Assembly (NCBI GenBank): GCA_012960465.1
Contig: DUBF01000041.1
Location: 1-36,218 of the forward strand
From: Rhodospirillales bacterium
GTDB taxonomy: Bacteria; Pseudomonadota; Alphaproteobacteria; Rhodospirillales; UBA2165
Length of the DNA: 36,218 nt
Direction: 5' to 3'
Part shown: piece after piece, positions 1-8,719 of the stretch
Layout of the letters: each line of letters opens with the position of its first letter
Position numbering within the stretch: the stretch's first letter is position 1
The notes under the pieces: model-generated
Database searches by the model: none
The model's input: the letters and a program-made list of their open reading frames with translations, nothing else
Told to the model about the DNA's origin: nothing
Translations under genes and position numbers: made by a program

Positions 1-189
1 AATCTGACTTAAAGTTTCATAGTCTGGGTGACTGAGTTCCAGAATAAGACCTTGATCAATCTTGCGTTCTATTTCATTTGCCCATTGCTGAGCATCTTTT
101 TTATGAGTGAATGTCTTAGATATATTCGGGTGATTAGATTTTCGTATCTGCACACACCATTTGTAATTACGTTTGCTAAATGTAGCCAT
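1..189 (-). CDS. Site-specific integrase (tyrosine recombinase), N-terminal part only
   Basis: The reverse strand encodes 63 residues from an ATG at 187-189 and runs off the left edge. The start (MATFSKRNYKWCVQIRK) followed by a K-T-F-T-x-K-K-D-A-x-x-W-A-x-E-I-E-R-K-I-D-Q-G pattern is the typical N-terminal arm-binding region of phage- and island-type tyrosine recombinases. The catalytic R-H-R-Y domain lies outside the window. The gene begins about 110 bases from the 3' end of tRNA-Leu and points away from it, as expected for an integrase at the edge of an element inserted into a tRNA gene. Whether it is intact cannot be judged here. Confidence 0.8.
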   Translation of the reverse strand, partial: MATFSKRNYKWCVQIRKSNHPNISKTFTHKKDAQQWANEIERKIDQGLILELSHPDYETLSQI

Positions 190-301
190 TATTTATCCTA
201 ACTGTGACTAGAGTGTGATTTACAGTTGAATAATGAATGACCAACAAATCAGATAAGACAGTGACAAATAGGTTAAGTCACTGATTAAGCTATATAAAGA
301 G

Positions 302-388
<87 letters not shown>

Positions 389-425
389 ATATTTGAGTGG
401 TGTGAAGATAATTTTACTTTGTGTG

Positions 426-454
426 TTGGTAACCCCCCATGTTTTTAGTGTCAA
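426..454 (-). promoter_or_regulatory. Candidate sigma70-type promoter of tRNA-Leu
   Basis: On the reverse strand a perfect TTGACA (449-454) is followed after 17 bases by TACCAA (426-431), a weak -10. Initiation would fall about 30 bases before the mature tRNA 5' end. The -35 match and spacing are seen directly; the promoter assignment is inference. Confidence 0.4.
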
Positions 455-590
455 TATTTTAGGTGTTAAATTTTTCTGGCTCCTTGTTGTTCCTATTATT
501 TGATGCGGGTTTGGGTTGTTTTTAAAAATTTGGAATTGTATTAAATAGCCATAATTTTTTCTCATGAATTATCATTAATGGATTAAAAAA

Positions 591-1586
591 ATGAAAAATT
601 ATATTGTGACTGTTTTTGGTGGTTCTGGATTTATAGGCCGTCATTTGGTTCGAAGATTAACAGCAAAAGGAGCGATAGTAAGAGTAGCTGTTAGGGATCC
701 TGAGGATGCTAGGCACCTGATGACGATGGGCAACGTAGGTCAAGTTGTCCCATTTGCAGCAAATGTGCGAGAAGGGGCTACACTAGAAGCTGCGGTAAAT
801 GGCGCTCATGCCGTTGTTAATTTGGTTGGTGTATTGTCGGAATGGGGGCAACAGGATTTTCAGAATATACACATTCAGGGAGCAGTTAATGTTGCCAAGG
901 CGGCAGCAGCTGCGGGGGTTCAGAATTTGGTACATATATCTGCGGTTGGTGCCAATACCGGGTCAGCATCTCGTTATGCCCAAACTAAGATTGCTGGTGA
1001 GATGGCGGTGAAATCTGAATTTCAAAATGCAATTATTATAAGACCCAGCGTAGTTTTTGGTCCAGAGGATGGTTTTTTCAATTTATTTGCAGGGTTAGCC
1101 CGTTTTACATATTTTTTACCGGTATTTGGTTGCCCAGCACTGCCAAGGTTTAATTTCTGTCGAGATGGGAGAGCGTTTAGAATCGATTTCTATGGCGATG
1201 GTGGCACTAAGTTCCAACCTGTTTATGTTGGAGATGTCGCAGAATCTATCTGTGCCGCGATAGATAGTGAAAGCTCAAAAGGCCAAGTTTATGAACTCGG
1301 TGGTCCGGTGGTCTATAGTAGTGTTGATATTATGGAATTAATTCTAAAACATATCGGGCGTAAACGTATATTATTACCAATACCATTTTGGTATCTTAAG
1401 ATTGTTGGCTGGCTATTGCAGAAATTTCCGGGTCCATTATTGACCTATGATCAGGTGATGCAGTTGAAAGTTGATAATGTTGTTTCTAGTAAAGTAAAAA
1501 CGCTAGCCGATTTGGGGGTAAACGCGACACCAGTTGAAGTTATATTACCCAAATATTTGGTGCGGTTTAAGAAAGCTGGACATTAA
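591..1586 (+). CDS. Complex I NDUFA9-subunit-family NAD(P)-binding protein
   Basis: This 331-residue extended/atypical SDR has an N-terminal Rossmann fold with GGSGFIG at residues 10-16, a V-N-L-V-G-V-L segment near residue 77, and the sequence RFQPVYVGDVA-like K-F-Q-P-V-Y-V-G-D-V-A, which is characteristic of bacterial homologues of the NDUFA9 accessory subunit of NADH:ubiquinone oxidoreductase. The family is common in alphaproteobacteria. It binds NAD(P)H and is thought to act in structure or assembly rather than catalysis. About 20 extra residues (around C-P-A-L-P-R-F-N-F) lie between the L-P-V-F-G and G-G-T-K-F-Q segments compared with the form I know. No clear ribosome binding site precedes the ATG. 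It is monocistronic, and the tRNA upstream is divergent. Confidence 0.82.
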   Translation: MKNYIVTVFGGSGFIGRHLVRRLTAKGAIVRVAVRDPEDARHLMTMGNVGQVVPFAANVREGATLEAAVNGAHAVVNLVGVLSEWGQQDFQNIHIQGAVNVAKAAAAAGVQNLVHISAVGANTGSASRYAQTKIAGEMAVKSEFQNAIIIRPSVVFGPEDGFFNLFAGLARFTYFLPVFGCPALPRFNFCRDGRAFRIDFYGDGGTKFQPVYVGDVAESICAAIDSESSKGQVYELGGPVVYSSVDIMELILKHIGRKRILLPIPFWYLKIVGWLLQKFPGPLLTYDQVMQLKVDNVVSSKVKTLADLGVNATPVEVILPKYLVRFKKAGH

Positions 1587-1630
1587 TTTTAATCATAGAA
1601 ATGTTTTGAAGCCCAGGAATTAAGGCCAGA

Positions 1631-3004
1631 TTAAAAAATACTATTATCTCTGAGGGCAGTAAATATAGATCTTATCGCCATTGCCTCCCCTCCGCTGGGG
1701 CGCCCCGGCTCTGAAGTCAAATTCCAAGCCATTAAATCAATATGAGCCCATTTTGTTTTAGGTTTAACAAATTCTTGGAGAAACAAAGCAGCTGTAATTG
1801 CGCCTCCGTAGCCACCTTCTGGTGCATTAGTTAAATCGGCAGCTGCCCCTCGGATCATTCTCTGATAGCCATCCCATAAAGGCAACCGCCAGAGCGGATC
1901 TTGTTCTATCATACCAACCTTAGTTATTGTTTCAGCAAATTGATCATCGTTGGTAAATAATGCTGGTAATTCAGTACCAAGCGCGATGCGGGCTGCGCCG
2001 GTTAAAGTAGCAAAATCTATAATAAGATCTGGTGAATCGGAGCAAGCTTCTGTCAAAGCATCTGCTAGAATTACCCGGCCTTCTGCATCGGTGTTGCCAA
2101 TCTCAATCGTTTTACCACTGCGGCTAGATATTATGTCTAAAGGACGCAGTGCGTTGCCAGAAATATTATTTTCGACGGCTGGAATAAGAACTCGCAACCG
2201 GATTGGCAATTTGGCAGACATTATCATATGAGCGAGACCTAATACGTTGGCTGCACCACCCATATCTTTCTTCATTAATTTCATGCCGCCAGTTGATTTA
2301 ATATCTAGGCCGCCAGTGTCAAAACAAACTCCTTTGCCAATAAGTGTCAATTTTGGATTATTTATTTTACCCCACTTAAAATCAATAAGACGCGGAGTTT
2401 GATTTAGTGTCTCAACGGCTCGGCCTACGGCATGAATTGCGGGATAGTTTTTTTTACGCAAATTCTCGCCAAGAATAATATTAATTCTAGCCTTATGCTG
2501 TTTGGCCAGCATGCGGGCCGCATTTGCCAAATGAGCCGGACCCATATCCTCAGCTGGCATATTAATGAGGTCTCGGGTCAGAAAGACAGCTTCAACAGTA
2601 CGTTCGAAAGTGGAGCTGTTGGTTAAAAAAACTTTCGCCTTTTTTGTAGTTTTAGTTTTTTGATATTGACCAAAGTGGTATGAGCCTAACACCCATCCGA
2701 GTGCCCATTTTTCGATATCCTTTGATCGTGGGTGTTGGAATTTATATGTACCTTTAGGTAGTTCCTCAGATAAATTACCACAATCCCACATATTGGTACT
2801 ATTAGAAACGCCAACTAAAACTTTTTCTAATTTACCATCTAAGCTTGAAATTAGACAGGTTTTACCGGGCAATGCCTCAAAGCCAGTACTCAAAACCCAA
2901 TTTTGAATTTCTTTTCTTTGTTTCTTACACCAGCTGGACAATTTATCTTTGGTAAGTGGAATTATTGGAAGAGCTTTTGTTGATGACTTTGCAAAATGGG
3001 ACAT
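1631..3004 (-). CDS. Leucyl aminopeptidase family protein (M17)
   Basis: A cytosolic metallo-aminopeptidase of 457 residues, somewhat shorter than PepA (about 500). The divergent N-terminal macro-like domain is followed by the M17 catalytic domain, with the signature NTDAEGR at residues 304-310, the metal/catalytic lysine in I-G-K-G-V-C-F-D-T-G-G (K224, D229), and K-K-D-M-G-G-A (D247). These cover the two-metal site and the catalytic Lys/Arg, so activity on N-terminal residues of peptides is expected. It starts 8 bases after the stop of the MDR oxidoreductase (3013-4002), so the two probably share a transcript. A leucine preference is only a family-level inference. Confidence 0.88.
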   Translation of the reverse strand: MSHFAKSSTKALPIIPLTKDKLSSWCKKQRKEIQNWVLSTGFEALPGKTCLISSLDGKLEKVLVGVSNSTNMWDCGNLSEELPKGTYKFQHPRSKDIEKWALGWVLGSYHFGQYQKTKTTKKAKVFLTNSSTFERTVEAVFLTRDLINMPAEDMGPAHLANAARMLAKQHKARINIILGENLRKKNYPAIHAVGRAVETLNQTPRLIDFKWGKINNPKLTLIGKGVCFDTGGLDIKSTGGMKLMKKDMGGAANVLGLAHMIMSAKLPIRLRVLIPAVENNISGNALRPLDIISSRSGKTIEIGNTDAEGRVILADALTEACSDSPDLIIDFATLTGAARIALGTELPALFTNDDQFAETITKVGMIEQDPLWRLPLWDGYQRMIRGAAADLTNAPEGGYGGAITAALFLQEFVKPKTKWAHIDLMAWNLTSEPGRPSGGEAMAIRSIFTALRDNSIF

Positions 3005-3012
3005 ATTAAAGC

Positions 3013-4002
3013 CTAATTAATTGGATCAATGACGATACGGTCGCGGGATAGCCCGTTTAAAACAATCTTGTACGCCTCATCGGCATCTTCTAATCCGTAG
3101 ATATTTTTATTATCAATTGGATACGGTTTATACACACCAGCTTCAAAGCCAGATTTCATATCTTCCAGTAGTTTTCCTGAGACGACATTATTGTGGTCCA
3201 TATTGCTGATGCCGATCATTTGATAATTCCCACGATAGAATGTACGTAAATTAATTAAATTTTCTTCGATGATAGTAGCAATGATTATTTGCCGACCTTG
3301 TTTAGCCATTGAATTACACGCGGCATCAAAATAAGGACTTCCGACAGTATTCATTATAATGTCTGCACCCTTGCCATCGGTACGATCCATAATAGCTTTG
3401 TGGATGTCGGGTTCTTTTTCAAGATTAACGATATCTAGGGGTCCATTTGTGTGACCATGATAATCATCACGACTTCTTTCAAAACCTATGACCGACGCAC
3501 CCTGTGCCGTCGCAATCTGGATTGCGGCTTCGCCCACTTTGCCGTTGGCACCAAACACAACAACAGTTTCACCATCGGTAACATTCGCTCCTGAAACCAT
3601 GCCCAACCAAGCGCACGTCCAAGATACTCCAATAGAACCCGCTTCCAACATAGAGAGGTTTTTTGGCTTTTCACGGATACCGTTAGTATCGATAACGTTA
3701 AATTCTGCGTGTGCACCGTTTCGGCTCATGCCAAGGTCACCACCTGTACCCCAAACTTCTTTGCCAATTTGATTGCTTGGCCCCTCAATAACGACACCCG
3801 CATAATCGCGGCCCGGTATGCGGGGCCAGGTTAAATTTGGCATTTTTCCTAAGAGCGCTTTTACATCACTAGGATTGATGCCACTTGCGAAAATTTTTAC
3901 TAAACATTCACCATCTCTTATTTTTGGCATTTCAATGTTTGTCAGTTCAATTCTGAGATTATCTGCATCTGGTGACTTTTCCAACACGGTGATTGCTTTC
4001 AT
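3013..4002 (-). CDS. Zinc-independent MDR oxidoreductase (quinone oxidoreductase-like)
   Basis: This 329-residue protein belongs to the medium-chain dehydrogenase/reductase superfamily. The N-terminal GroES-like half has V-K-I-x-A-S-G-I-N-P-S-D-V-K and P-x-x-P-G-R-D-Y-A-G-V-V. The nucleotide-binding half has V-V-V-F-G-A-N-G-K-V-G, a variant of the AxGGVG loop. The zinc-ligand cysteines of alcohol dehydrogenases are absent from the usual places, and S-G-I-N-P-S-D matches quinone oxidoreductase/enoyl reductase types. It probably uses NADPH to reduce an activated double bond or quinone; the substrate is unknown. It is the first gene of a two-gene minus-strand unit with the M17 peptidase and is divergent from the RidA gene. 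Confidence 0.82.
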   Translation of the reverse strand: MKAITVLEKSPDADNLRIELTNIEMPKIRDGECLVKIFASGINPSDVKALLGKMPNLTWPRIPGRDYAGVVIEGPSNQIGKEVWGTGGDLGMSRNGAHAEFNVIDTNGIREKPKNLSMLEAGSIGVSWTCAWLGMVSGANVTDGETVVVFGANGKVGEAAIQIATAQGASVIGFERSRDDYHGHTNGPLDIVNLEKEPDIHKAIMDRTDGKGADIIMNTVGSPYFDAACNSMAKQGRQIIIATIIEENLINLRTFYRGNYQMIGISNMDHNNVVSGKLLEDMKSGFEAGVYKPYPIDNKNIYGLEDADEAYKIVLNGLSRDRIVIDPIN

Positions 4003-4056
4003 TAAAATAAGTCCCTCTGCTGCAATTATTTTTCTTATAAAACATCTAGCAGTTTG

Positions 4057-4084
4057 TTGATTGGTTTAAAAGGTTCTAGATAAT
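4057..4084 (+). promoter_or_regulatory. Candidate promoter for the RidA gene
   Basis: TTGATT (4057-4062) and GATAAT (4079-4084) are separated by 16 bases in the divergent gap between the MDR and RidA genes. The RidA gene has a good AAGGAG ribosome site some 35 bases further on. The match is decent but not tested. Confidence 0.35.
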
Positions 4085-4130
4085 AATCAAAGTCTACCTG
4101 AATTAGGACAAAATTTTAAGGAGAATATTA

Positions 4131-4601
4131 ATGGGAATAATAGATGACCGTCTTGTTGAACTGGGTATTGAAATACCAGTTGCCGCAATCCCTAAAACTG
4201 CAAAAATTGAAACTTATCTTATCTATAATAAGACCCTACGCGTTTCTGGTCAGCTACCGGCTATTGATGGTGATGTAAAATATATTGGCCATGTCGGTCG
4301 TGAGCAGAGCTTGGCGAATGGACAGGCAGCAGCCCGTCTTTCTGCCCTTAATGTTGTAGCACAAGCTAAACACGCACTTAACGGTGACCTCGATAGAATT
4401 GAGCGCGTATTAAATTTACGGGGATACGTTGCAACAATCGAAGGTTTTGACCAGGTTGCTCAAGTTGTTAATGGCGCCTCTGAATTGTTACATGATATTT
4501 TTGGAGATATGGGTAAGCACACGCGGACAGCTGTCGGTGTCGCATCGATGCCGTATAATGTTACTGTAGAAATAGAAGGTCTTTTTGCTTTAAAGGATTA
4601 A
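4131..4601 (+). CDS. RidA family protein (YjgF/UK114-like)
   Basis: A single-domain protein of 156 residues. It has the L-R-V-S-G-Q-L-P strand, a long central helix region (N-G-Q-A-A-A-R-L), and the C-terminal R-T-A-V-G-V-A-S-M-P segment with the conserved arginine that holds the substrate carboxylate in RidA enzymes. RidA proteins deaminate reactive enamine/imine intermediates. This version resembles the longer YjgF-like subgroup (about 150 residues) rather than canonical 128-residue RidA, so true imine deaminase activity is likely but not certain. The start is fixed by AAGGAG eight bases before the ATG. It lies just upstream of Uup, and a second RidA-type gene follows Uup. Confidence 0.88.
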   Translation: MGIIDDRLVELGIEIPVAAIPKTAKIETYLIYNKTLRVSGQLPAIDGDVKYIGHVGREQSLANGQAAARLSALNVVAQAKHALNGDLDRIERVLNLRGYVATIEGFDQVAQVVNGASELLHDIFGDMGKHTRTAVGVASMPYNVTVEIEGLFALKD

Positions 4602-4688
4602 CCATTCCGCTTTACATTACATTTAAGAAATCTGAGAAAAAATATGAACTCTTGCACATAAGCTCCAGCCGCATTAAAGACCAATTCC

Positions 4689-6491
4689 ATGGTGCCACCT
4701 TTACTCACTCTTCGCGATATAAACCTCACTTTTGGCAGTACGCCACTTCTTGACGGGGCAGAATTATCTGTCTCTGAGCGTGATCGAATTTGTTTGGTTG
4801 GCCGAAATGGTTCTGGAAAATCAACTTTGCTAAAGATAGCGGCTGGTTTGGTTGAATTTGATAGCGGAGAAATATTTGTGCAACCCGGCACAACCGTCCG
4901 TTACTTACCTCAGGAGCCAGATTTTTCTGGTTTTAAAACAACATTTGACTACGTCCAAGCGGGATGTGAGGCGGGTGACGATCCTTACCGGGTTGTTTAT
5001 CTGCTTGAGCAATTGGGCCTGACGGGTGAAGAAGATCCTAATAAACTGTCGGGTGGAGAAGGACGCCGCGCGGCTCTTATTCGGGTATTGGCGCCCGAGC
5101 CCGATATTTTATTATTGGATGAGCCAACAAACCACTTGGATATTACAGTGGTTGAATGGCTTGAGAGTTATTTGAAGAACAGTACGTCAGCCCTCGTATT
5201 GATTAGTCACGACCGCCGGTTCTTGGAGAACCTCTCCCAAATAACAATCTGGTTAAGTCTGGGGCAGACACGCCGGTTAAATCAAAGTTATAAAGAATTT
5301 GAAATTTGGCGTGATGAAATATTAGAGCTAGAGGAAAACGATCGTCACAAACTAGATCGGAAGATAGTTAGAGAAGAGCATTGGTTACGCTATGGGGTAA
5401 CAGCTCGCCGTAAACGAAATGTACGTCGGCTTAATGATTTGCAAAATTTACGTCAGCAGCGCCGTGATCGACGTACTGACACAGGTTCAGTGAAAATGGT
5501 AGTAAATGAGGCCAGAAGTTCAGGTAAATTAGTCTTTGAAGCGGAAAATATCTCTAAAATTTTTGATGGCAGAGATATTGTAAGAAATTTCTCAATTCGA
5601 ATATTACGAGGAGATCGAATTGGTTTCGTAGGCCCAAATGGTGTTGGCAAAACTACTTTGTTAAAAATGCTAATAAGTGAGCTTGAGCCTGATGAGGGAA
5701 CAATCCGTTCAGGCGCTAAGGTGGAAATGGTCAGCTTAGATCAACGGCGGGAAAGTCTCGACGCTAATGCGAGTTTGAGCGATGCCTTGACCGGTGGCGG
5801 CAGTGATATGGTTTTTGTCGGTAGCCAGCAACGCCACGTTGTAAGCTATATGAAAGACTTTTTGTTTCAGCCTGAACAGGCCCGAACTGTTGTCAGCACT
5901 TTGTCTGGAGGCGAGAGGGGTCGCCTGATGCTGGCGCGTGCATTCGCAAAGCCGTCGAACATATTAGTATTGGATGAGCCAACCAATGATCTCGATCATG
6001 ATACATTAGACTTGTTACAGGAATTAATTTTTGACTATGAGGGTACAATTCTGTTGGTAAGCCATGATAGGGATTTTCTTGACCGTGTTGTTACTGCGAC
6101 TATAGCTCCTAATGATGATATATCCGGTATTTGGGTTGAATACGCGGGGGGCTATTCAGATATGTTATTGCAAAAGAAAAGTGTAAATAAACCAAAACAG
6201 AGTGGGAAAAGACAGAAAGATATCAAACATAATAAATTGAGAAATAAGTTGCAACGAATGTCGTTTAAAGACAAACATGCTCTAGAAATACTACCCGAAA
6301 AGATTGAGAATCTACGATTACAGATTGTTGATATCCAGCACAAAATGTCAGAACCAGATTTTTATAATAATAAAACTGAAGATTTTGAGAAGGCTACTAT
6401 TGCTTTGTCTAACAAAGAAATGGAATTGGGTAGTTTGGAAGAGCAGTGGTTAGAACTTGAGTTAAAACGTGAGGAAATAGAGAAAAGTTAA
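4689..6491 (+). CDS. uup: ABC-F family ATPase, Uup type
   Basis: A soluble 600-residue ABC-F protein with two ATPase domains and no membrane segments. Domain 1 has Walker A GRNGSGKS (38-45), signature LSGGE (120-124) and Walker B/D-loop LLLDEPTNHLD (141-151). Domain 2 has Walker A GPNGVGKT (315-322), LSGGERGR near 405, then LVLDEPTNDLDHDTLDLL and LLVSHDRDFLDRVV, which is the wording typical of Uup. The charged C-terminal 100 residues (K-Q-S-G-K-R-Q-K, then an E/K/L-rich stretch) fit the Uup DNA-binding coiled coil. Family members act on ribosomes or DNA and affect transposon excision and growth. The stop is one base before the GTG of the tandem RidA gene, so the two are cotranscribed. Confidence 0.92.
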   Translation: MVPPLLTLRDINLTFGSTPLLDGAELSVSERDRICLVGRNGSGKSTLLKIAAGLVEFDSGEIFVQPGTTVRYLPQEPDFSGFKTTFDYVQAGCEAGDDPYRVVYLLEQLGLTGEEDPNKLSGGEGRRAALIRVLAPEPDILLLDEPTNHLDITVVEWLESYLKNSTSALVLISHDRRFLENLSQITIWLSLGQTRRLNQSYKEFEIWRDEILELEENDRHKLDRKIVREEHWLRYGVTARRKRNVRRLNDLQNLRQQRRDRRTDTGSVKMVVNEARSSGKLVFEAENISKIFDGRDIVRNFSIRILRGDRIGFVGPNGVGKTTLLKMLISELEPDEGTIRSGAKVEMVSLDQRRESLDANASLSDALTGGGSDMVFVGSQQRHVVSYMKDFLFQPEQARTVVSTLSGGERGRLMLARAFAKPSNILVLDEPTNDLDHDTLDLLQELIFDYEGTILLVSHDRDFLDRVVTATIAPNDDISGIWVEYAGGYSDMLLQKKSVNKPKQSGKRQKDIKHNKLRNKLQRMSFKDKHALEILPEKIENLRLQIVDIQHKMSEPDFYNNKTEDFEKATIALSNKEMELGSLEEQWLELELKREEIEKS

Positions 6492-6492
6492 C

Positions 6493-7203
6493 GTGGAAGA
6501 ATTTCTGACATTAAATAACCAGCGTGGGATTAATCCTAATACTGATCTGTTGGTAGAAGACCGACTGGAACGTGTACGCCAGATTTTTAAGAATATGGAG
6601 GAGTTTGTCCAAAAAAGTGGATCTAATTTAAGTGAGACGCTCCGCCTGGTTGTCATGGTCGCTGATATGGACCGTGATCGCCCTCTTATAAATGAGGTTC
6701 AAAAAGAGATATGGGGGCAAGTTGGCCCTTATCCTTGTAGGACCATTATTCAGGTCGACTATCTTGGAGATGATTTTGTTGAAATAGATAGCGTTTTTCG
6801 TGTAGTGGCTGAGAATAGTGACCCTATCGAGTTTATTGTCCCTGAACGGAGCTTTACTCCTACAGGAACTTGGAGCCTTGGCATTAAGACAGATTCTCAT
6901 ATTTTTGTGTCTGGTATGCGGGGTATTAATCCAGAAAATGAGAAATTGGTGATTGGGGAAGTACCGCGGGTACGTCAAGCATTTCGGAATATGCAGATAG
7001 TCACTGAAGCTGGCGCTGGTAAAATTACAGATGCGATTGCCCTAGTAGTATATGTGACGGATGAAAAATACCTGGAGGTTGTTGAAATGCTACAGAAACG
7101 TTTCTGGGCTGAAAAATCCCTGCCACCTATAACAATTAATATTGTAACCGCTTTGAATGACAATGATATCGTTGAGATAGAGGGAACTTTCACGCGTGTC
7201 TGA
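6493..7203 (+). CDS. Tandem RidA-domain protein with shortened first domain
   Basis: These 236 residues contain two RidA-like repeats. The first (about 1-105) begins at N-Q-R-G-I-N-P-N and runs through R-V-R-Q-I-F-K-N-M-E; the second (about 120-236) repeats V-S-G-M-R-G-I-N-P-E and R-V-R-Q-A-F-R-N-M. The first copy lacks the N-terminal strand that normally precedes the G-x-R/Q-G-x-x-P motif. The frame is closed by a TAG five codons before the GTG, so no longer start is hidden. Neither copy shows a clear R-x-A-V-x-V-x-x-L-P arginine motif (copy 1 has C-R-T-I-I-Q-V), so enamine deaminase activity is doubtful. It follows uup by one base and is translationally coupled. The GTG start is the only plausible one. 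Confidence 0.8.
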   Translation: MEEFLTLNNQRGINPNTDLLVEDRLERVRQIFKNMEEFVQKSGSNLSETLRLVVMVADMDRDRPLINEVQKEIWGQVGPYPCRTIIQVDYLGDDFVEIDSVFRVVAENSDPIEFIVPERSFTPTGTWSLGIKTDSHIFVSGMRGINPENEKLVIGEVPRVRQAFRNMQIVTEAGAGKITDAIALVVYVTDEKYLEVVEMLQKRFWAEKSLPPITINIVTALNDNDIVEIEGTFTRV

Positions 7204-7215
7204 TTTATTCTTGCG

Positions 7216-7995
7216 TTAAATGTGCATACCGCCGTCAGCCATGAAGACGCTACCGGTGGAGAAACTGCTGTTATTTGAGGCCAGGAAGTAAGCTGTGTTG
7301 GCAATTTCCTGAGGGGTTGCATGACGCCCGAGTGATATCCAATTATTGAGCATTTCTGTAACATTTATACCCGAAGCCTTAGAGGCACGCTCTTCAATCT
7401 CTAGTTGGAAAGCATTATCGACGGGTCCAGGTGCCAGGACGTTTACACGAATGTTACGGGGGGCAGCTTCCTTGGCTACGCCTCGCATTAAACCAATTAC
7501 GGCGTGTTTTGAAGTAATATAGGCTATACTTCCGGGACGTGCTGTTACACCCATAATACTGGATGTAATTATTATACTCCCGTTGTCGTTCATTTCGGGT
7601 AGAGCATATTTGCAAGCAAGGAAAGGACCGCGGACATTAACAGCCATCACTTTATCAAAAATATCGTCGGGGTAACTGGTGATTGGTGCAGAGGTTCCAC
7701 TAAATCCTGCATTAGCAAATAATATATCAATTTTACCCCATTTAGAGATAGTTTTAGAAATATAGTTTTGTGTTTCAGTGCTCTTGGAAACGTCCGCTTC
7801 ACATATTGTTATACGATCATGATCTTTGAAGTTAGAATGTGCTATTTCTAAATTATCACTATTCTGGTCAACTAACATAATGTGTGCACCAGCTTCATAC
7901 ATTAATTTAGCGCTTTCCAGGCCGATACTCCCAGCGCCGCCAGTTATAACACAAACCTTATTTTGGAATTCTTTATTTTGCGTTTGGCCCAACAA
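7216..7995 (-). CDS. Classical SDR family oxidoreductase
   Basis: A 259-residue NAD(P)-dependent short-chain dehydrogenase. It has the nucleotide loop TGGAGSIG near residues 18-25, L-V-D-Q (acidic residue at the end of beta 2, suggesting NAD rather than NADP), F-A-N-A-G-F, the catalytic serine in I-I-T-S-S-I-M-G and the Y-I-T-S-K catalytic pair, plus a G-S-V-F-M-A-D-G-G-M C-terminus typical of FabG-like enzymes. The substrate is not deducible. It is convergent with the tandem RidA gene (12 bases apart) and divergent from the DUF938 gene across only 39 bases. Confidence 0.88.
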   Translation of the reverse strand: MLGQTQNKEFQNKVCVITGGAGSIGLESAKLMYEAGAHIMLVDQNSDNLEIAHSNFKDHDRITICEADVSKSTETQNYISKTISKWGKIDILFANAGFSGTSAPITSYPDDIFDKVMAVNVRGPFLACKYALPEMNDNGSIIITSSIMGVTARPGSIAYITSKHAVIGLMRGVAKEAAPRNIRVNVLAPGPVDNAFQLEIEERASKASGINVTEMLNNWISLGRHATPQEIANTAYFLASNNSSFSTGSVFMADGGMHI

Positions 7996-8034
7996 GTTTC
8001 TCCTTATACTCTGTAAAATATTGATTAGAGAATA

Positions 8035-8712
8035 ATGCTATTTAATGAGTTTGTCATGGTTCACGCGAAAAAAGAGACGCAGTTTATTATTGAACGTATT
8101 GACACCCCCGCGTTCCATAGAAATTCCTCCCATATTGTTGAAGTTTTAAAATCCGAATTTGGGGCTGATAGTGGAAATATTTTAGAAATAGCCAGTGGAT
8201 CAGGTCAGCACGTCGTAGTTTTTGCAAATACTTTCCCAGAATATATATTCTGGCCAAGTGACCTTAATCCGGACCATATTAGAAGTATTGAGGCGTGGAG
8301 ACGGGATGCAGCTGTAGGTAATTTAAGATTTCCCTTTAAGCTTGATGTCTTAGAAAAAAACTGGGGTATTGGAGAAGTTGATCGACCGCCTGATGGACTT
8401 GATGCGATAATCAATATTAATATGGTCCATATATCTCCAATAGAAACTGCAGAAAACTTATTTAAGAGATCGAGTGTACACCTAAGAATAAATGGTAAGT
8501 TAATTCTCTATGGTCCATTTAAGAAAAATGGTAAACATACTGCACCTAGTAATGCAGAATTTGATAATCGTTTGCGCTCTAGTAATCCTTCATGGGGTGT
8601 GAGGGATATAGAAGAAGTGTCTGCTTTCGCGAATTCCAACCAATTAGTTCTAGATCGTTTAGTTCCGATGCCTTCGAATAATTTGATGCTTGTTTTTGGG
8701 CGGAGTGAATAA
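8035..8712 (+). CDS. DUF938 domain protein (SAM-methyltransferase-like)
   Basis: A 225-residue protein with the motif I-L-E-I-A-S-G-S-G-Q-H (about residues 51-61), F-W-P-S-D-L-N-P-D, and a Y-G-P-F-K-K-N-G-K-H-T-A-P-S-N-A-x-F-D segment diagnostic of the DUF938 family. The first motif is the SAM-binding loop of class I methyltransferases; the substrate is unknown. The start may be the ATG at 8035 or the second ATG at 8056 (MVHAKK); neither has a strong ribosome site. The next gene, a transporter, starts 7 bases after the stop, suggesting an operon. Confidence 0.83.
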   Translation: MLFNEFVMVHAKKETQFIIERIDTPAFHRNSSHIVEVLKSEFGADSGNILEIASGSGQHVVVFANTFPEYIFWPSDLNPDHIRSIEAWRRDAAVGNLRFPFKLDVLEKNWGIGEVDRPPDGLDAIININMVHISPIETAENLFKRSSVHLRINGKLILYGPFKKNGKHTAPSNAEFDNRLRSSNPSWGVRDIEEVSAFANSNQLVLDRLVPMPSNNLMLVFGRSE

Positions 8713-8719
8713 CTAAAGA

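Noticed and set aside
1123-1190. About 20 extra residues in the NDUFA9-like protein as a novel domain
   Set aside because: It keeps the frame, is short, and may be a clade-specific loop; not enough to claim novelty without an alignment.
4598-4891. Antisense open frames over uup, SDR and sulfatase genes
   Set aside because: They lie opposite conserved coding sequence, lack family similarity and ribosome sites, and are explained as shadows of real genes.
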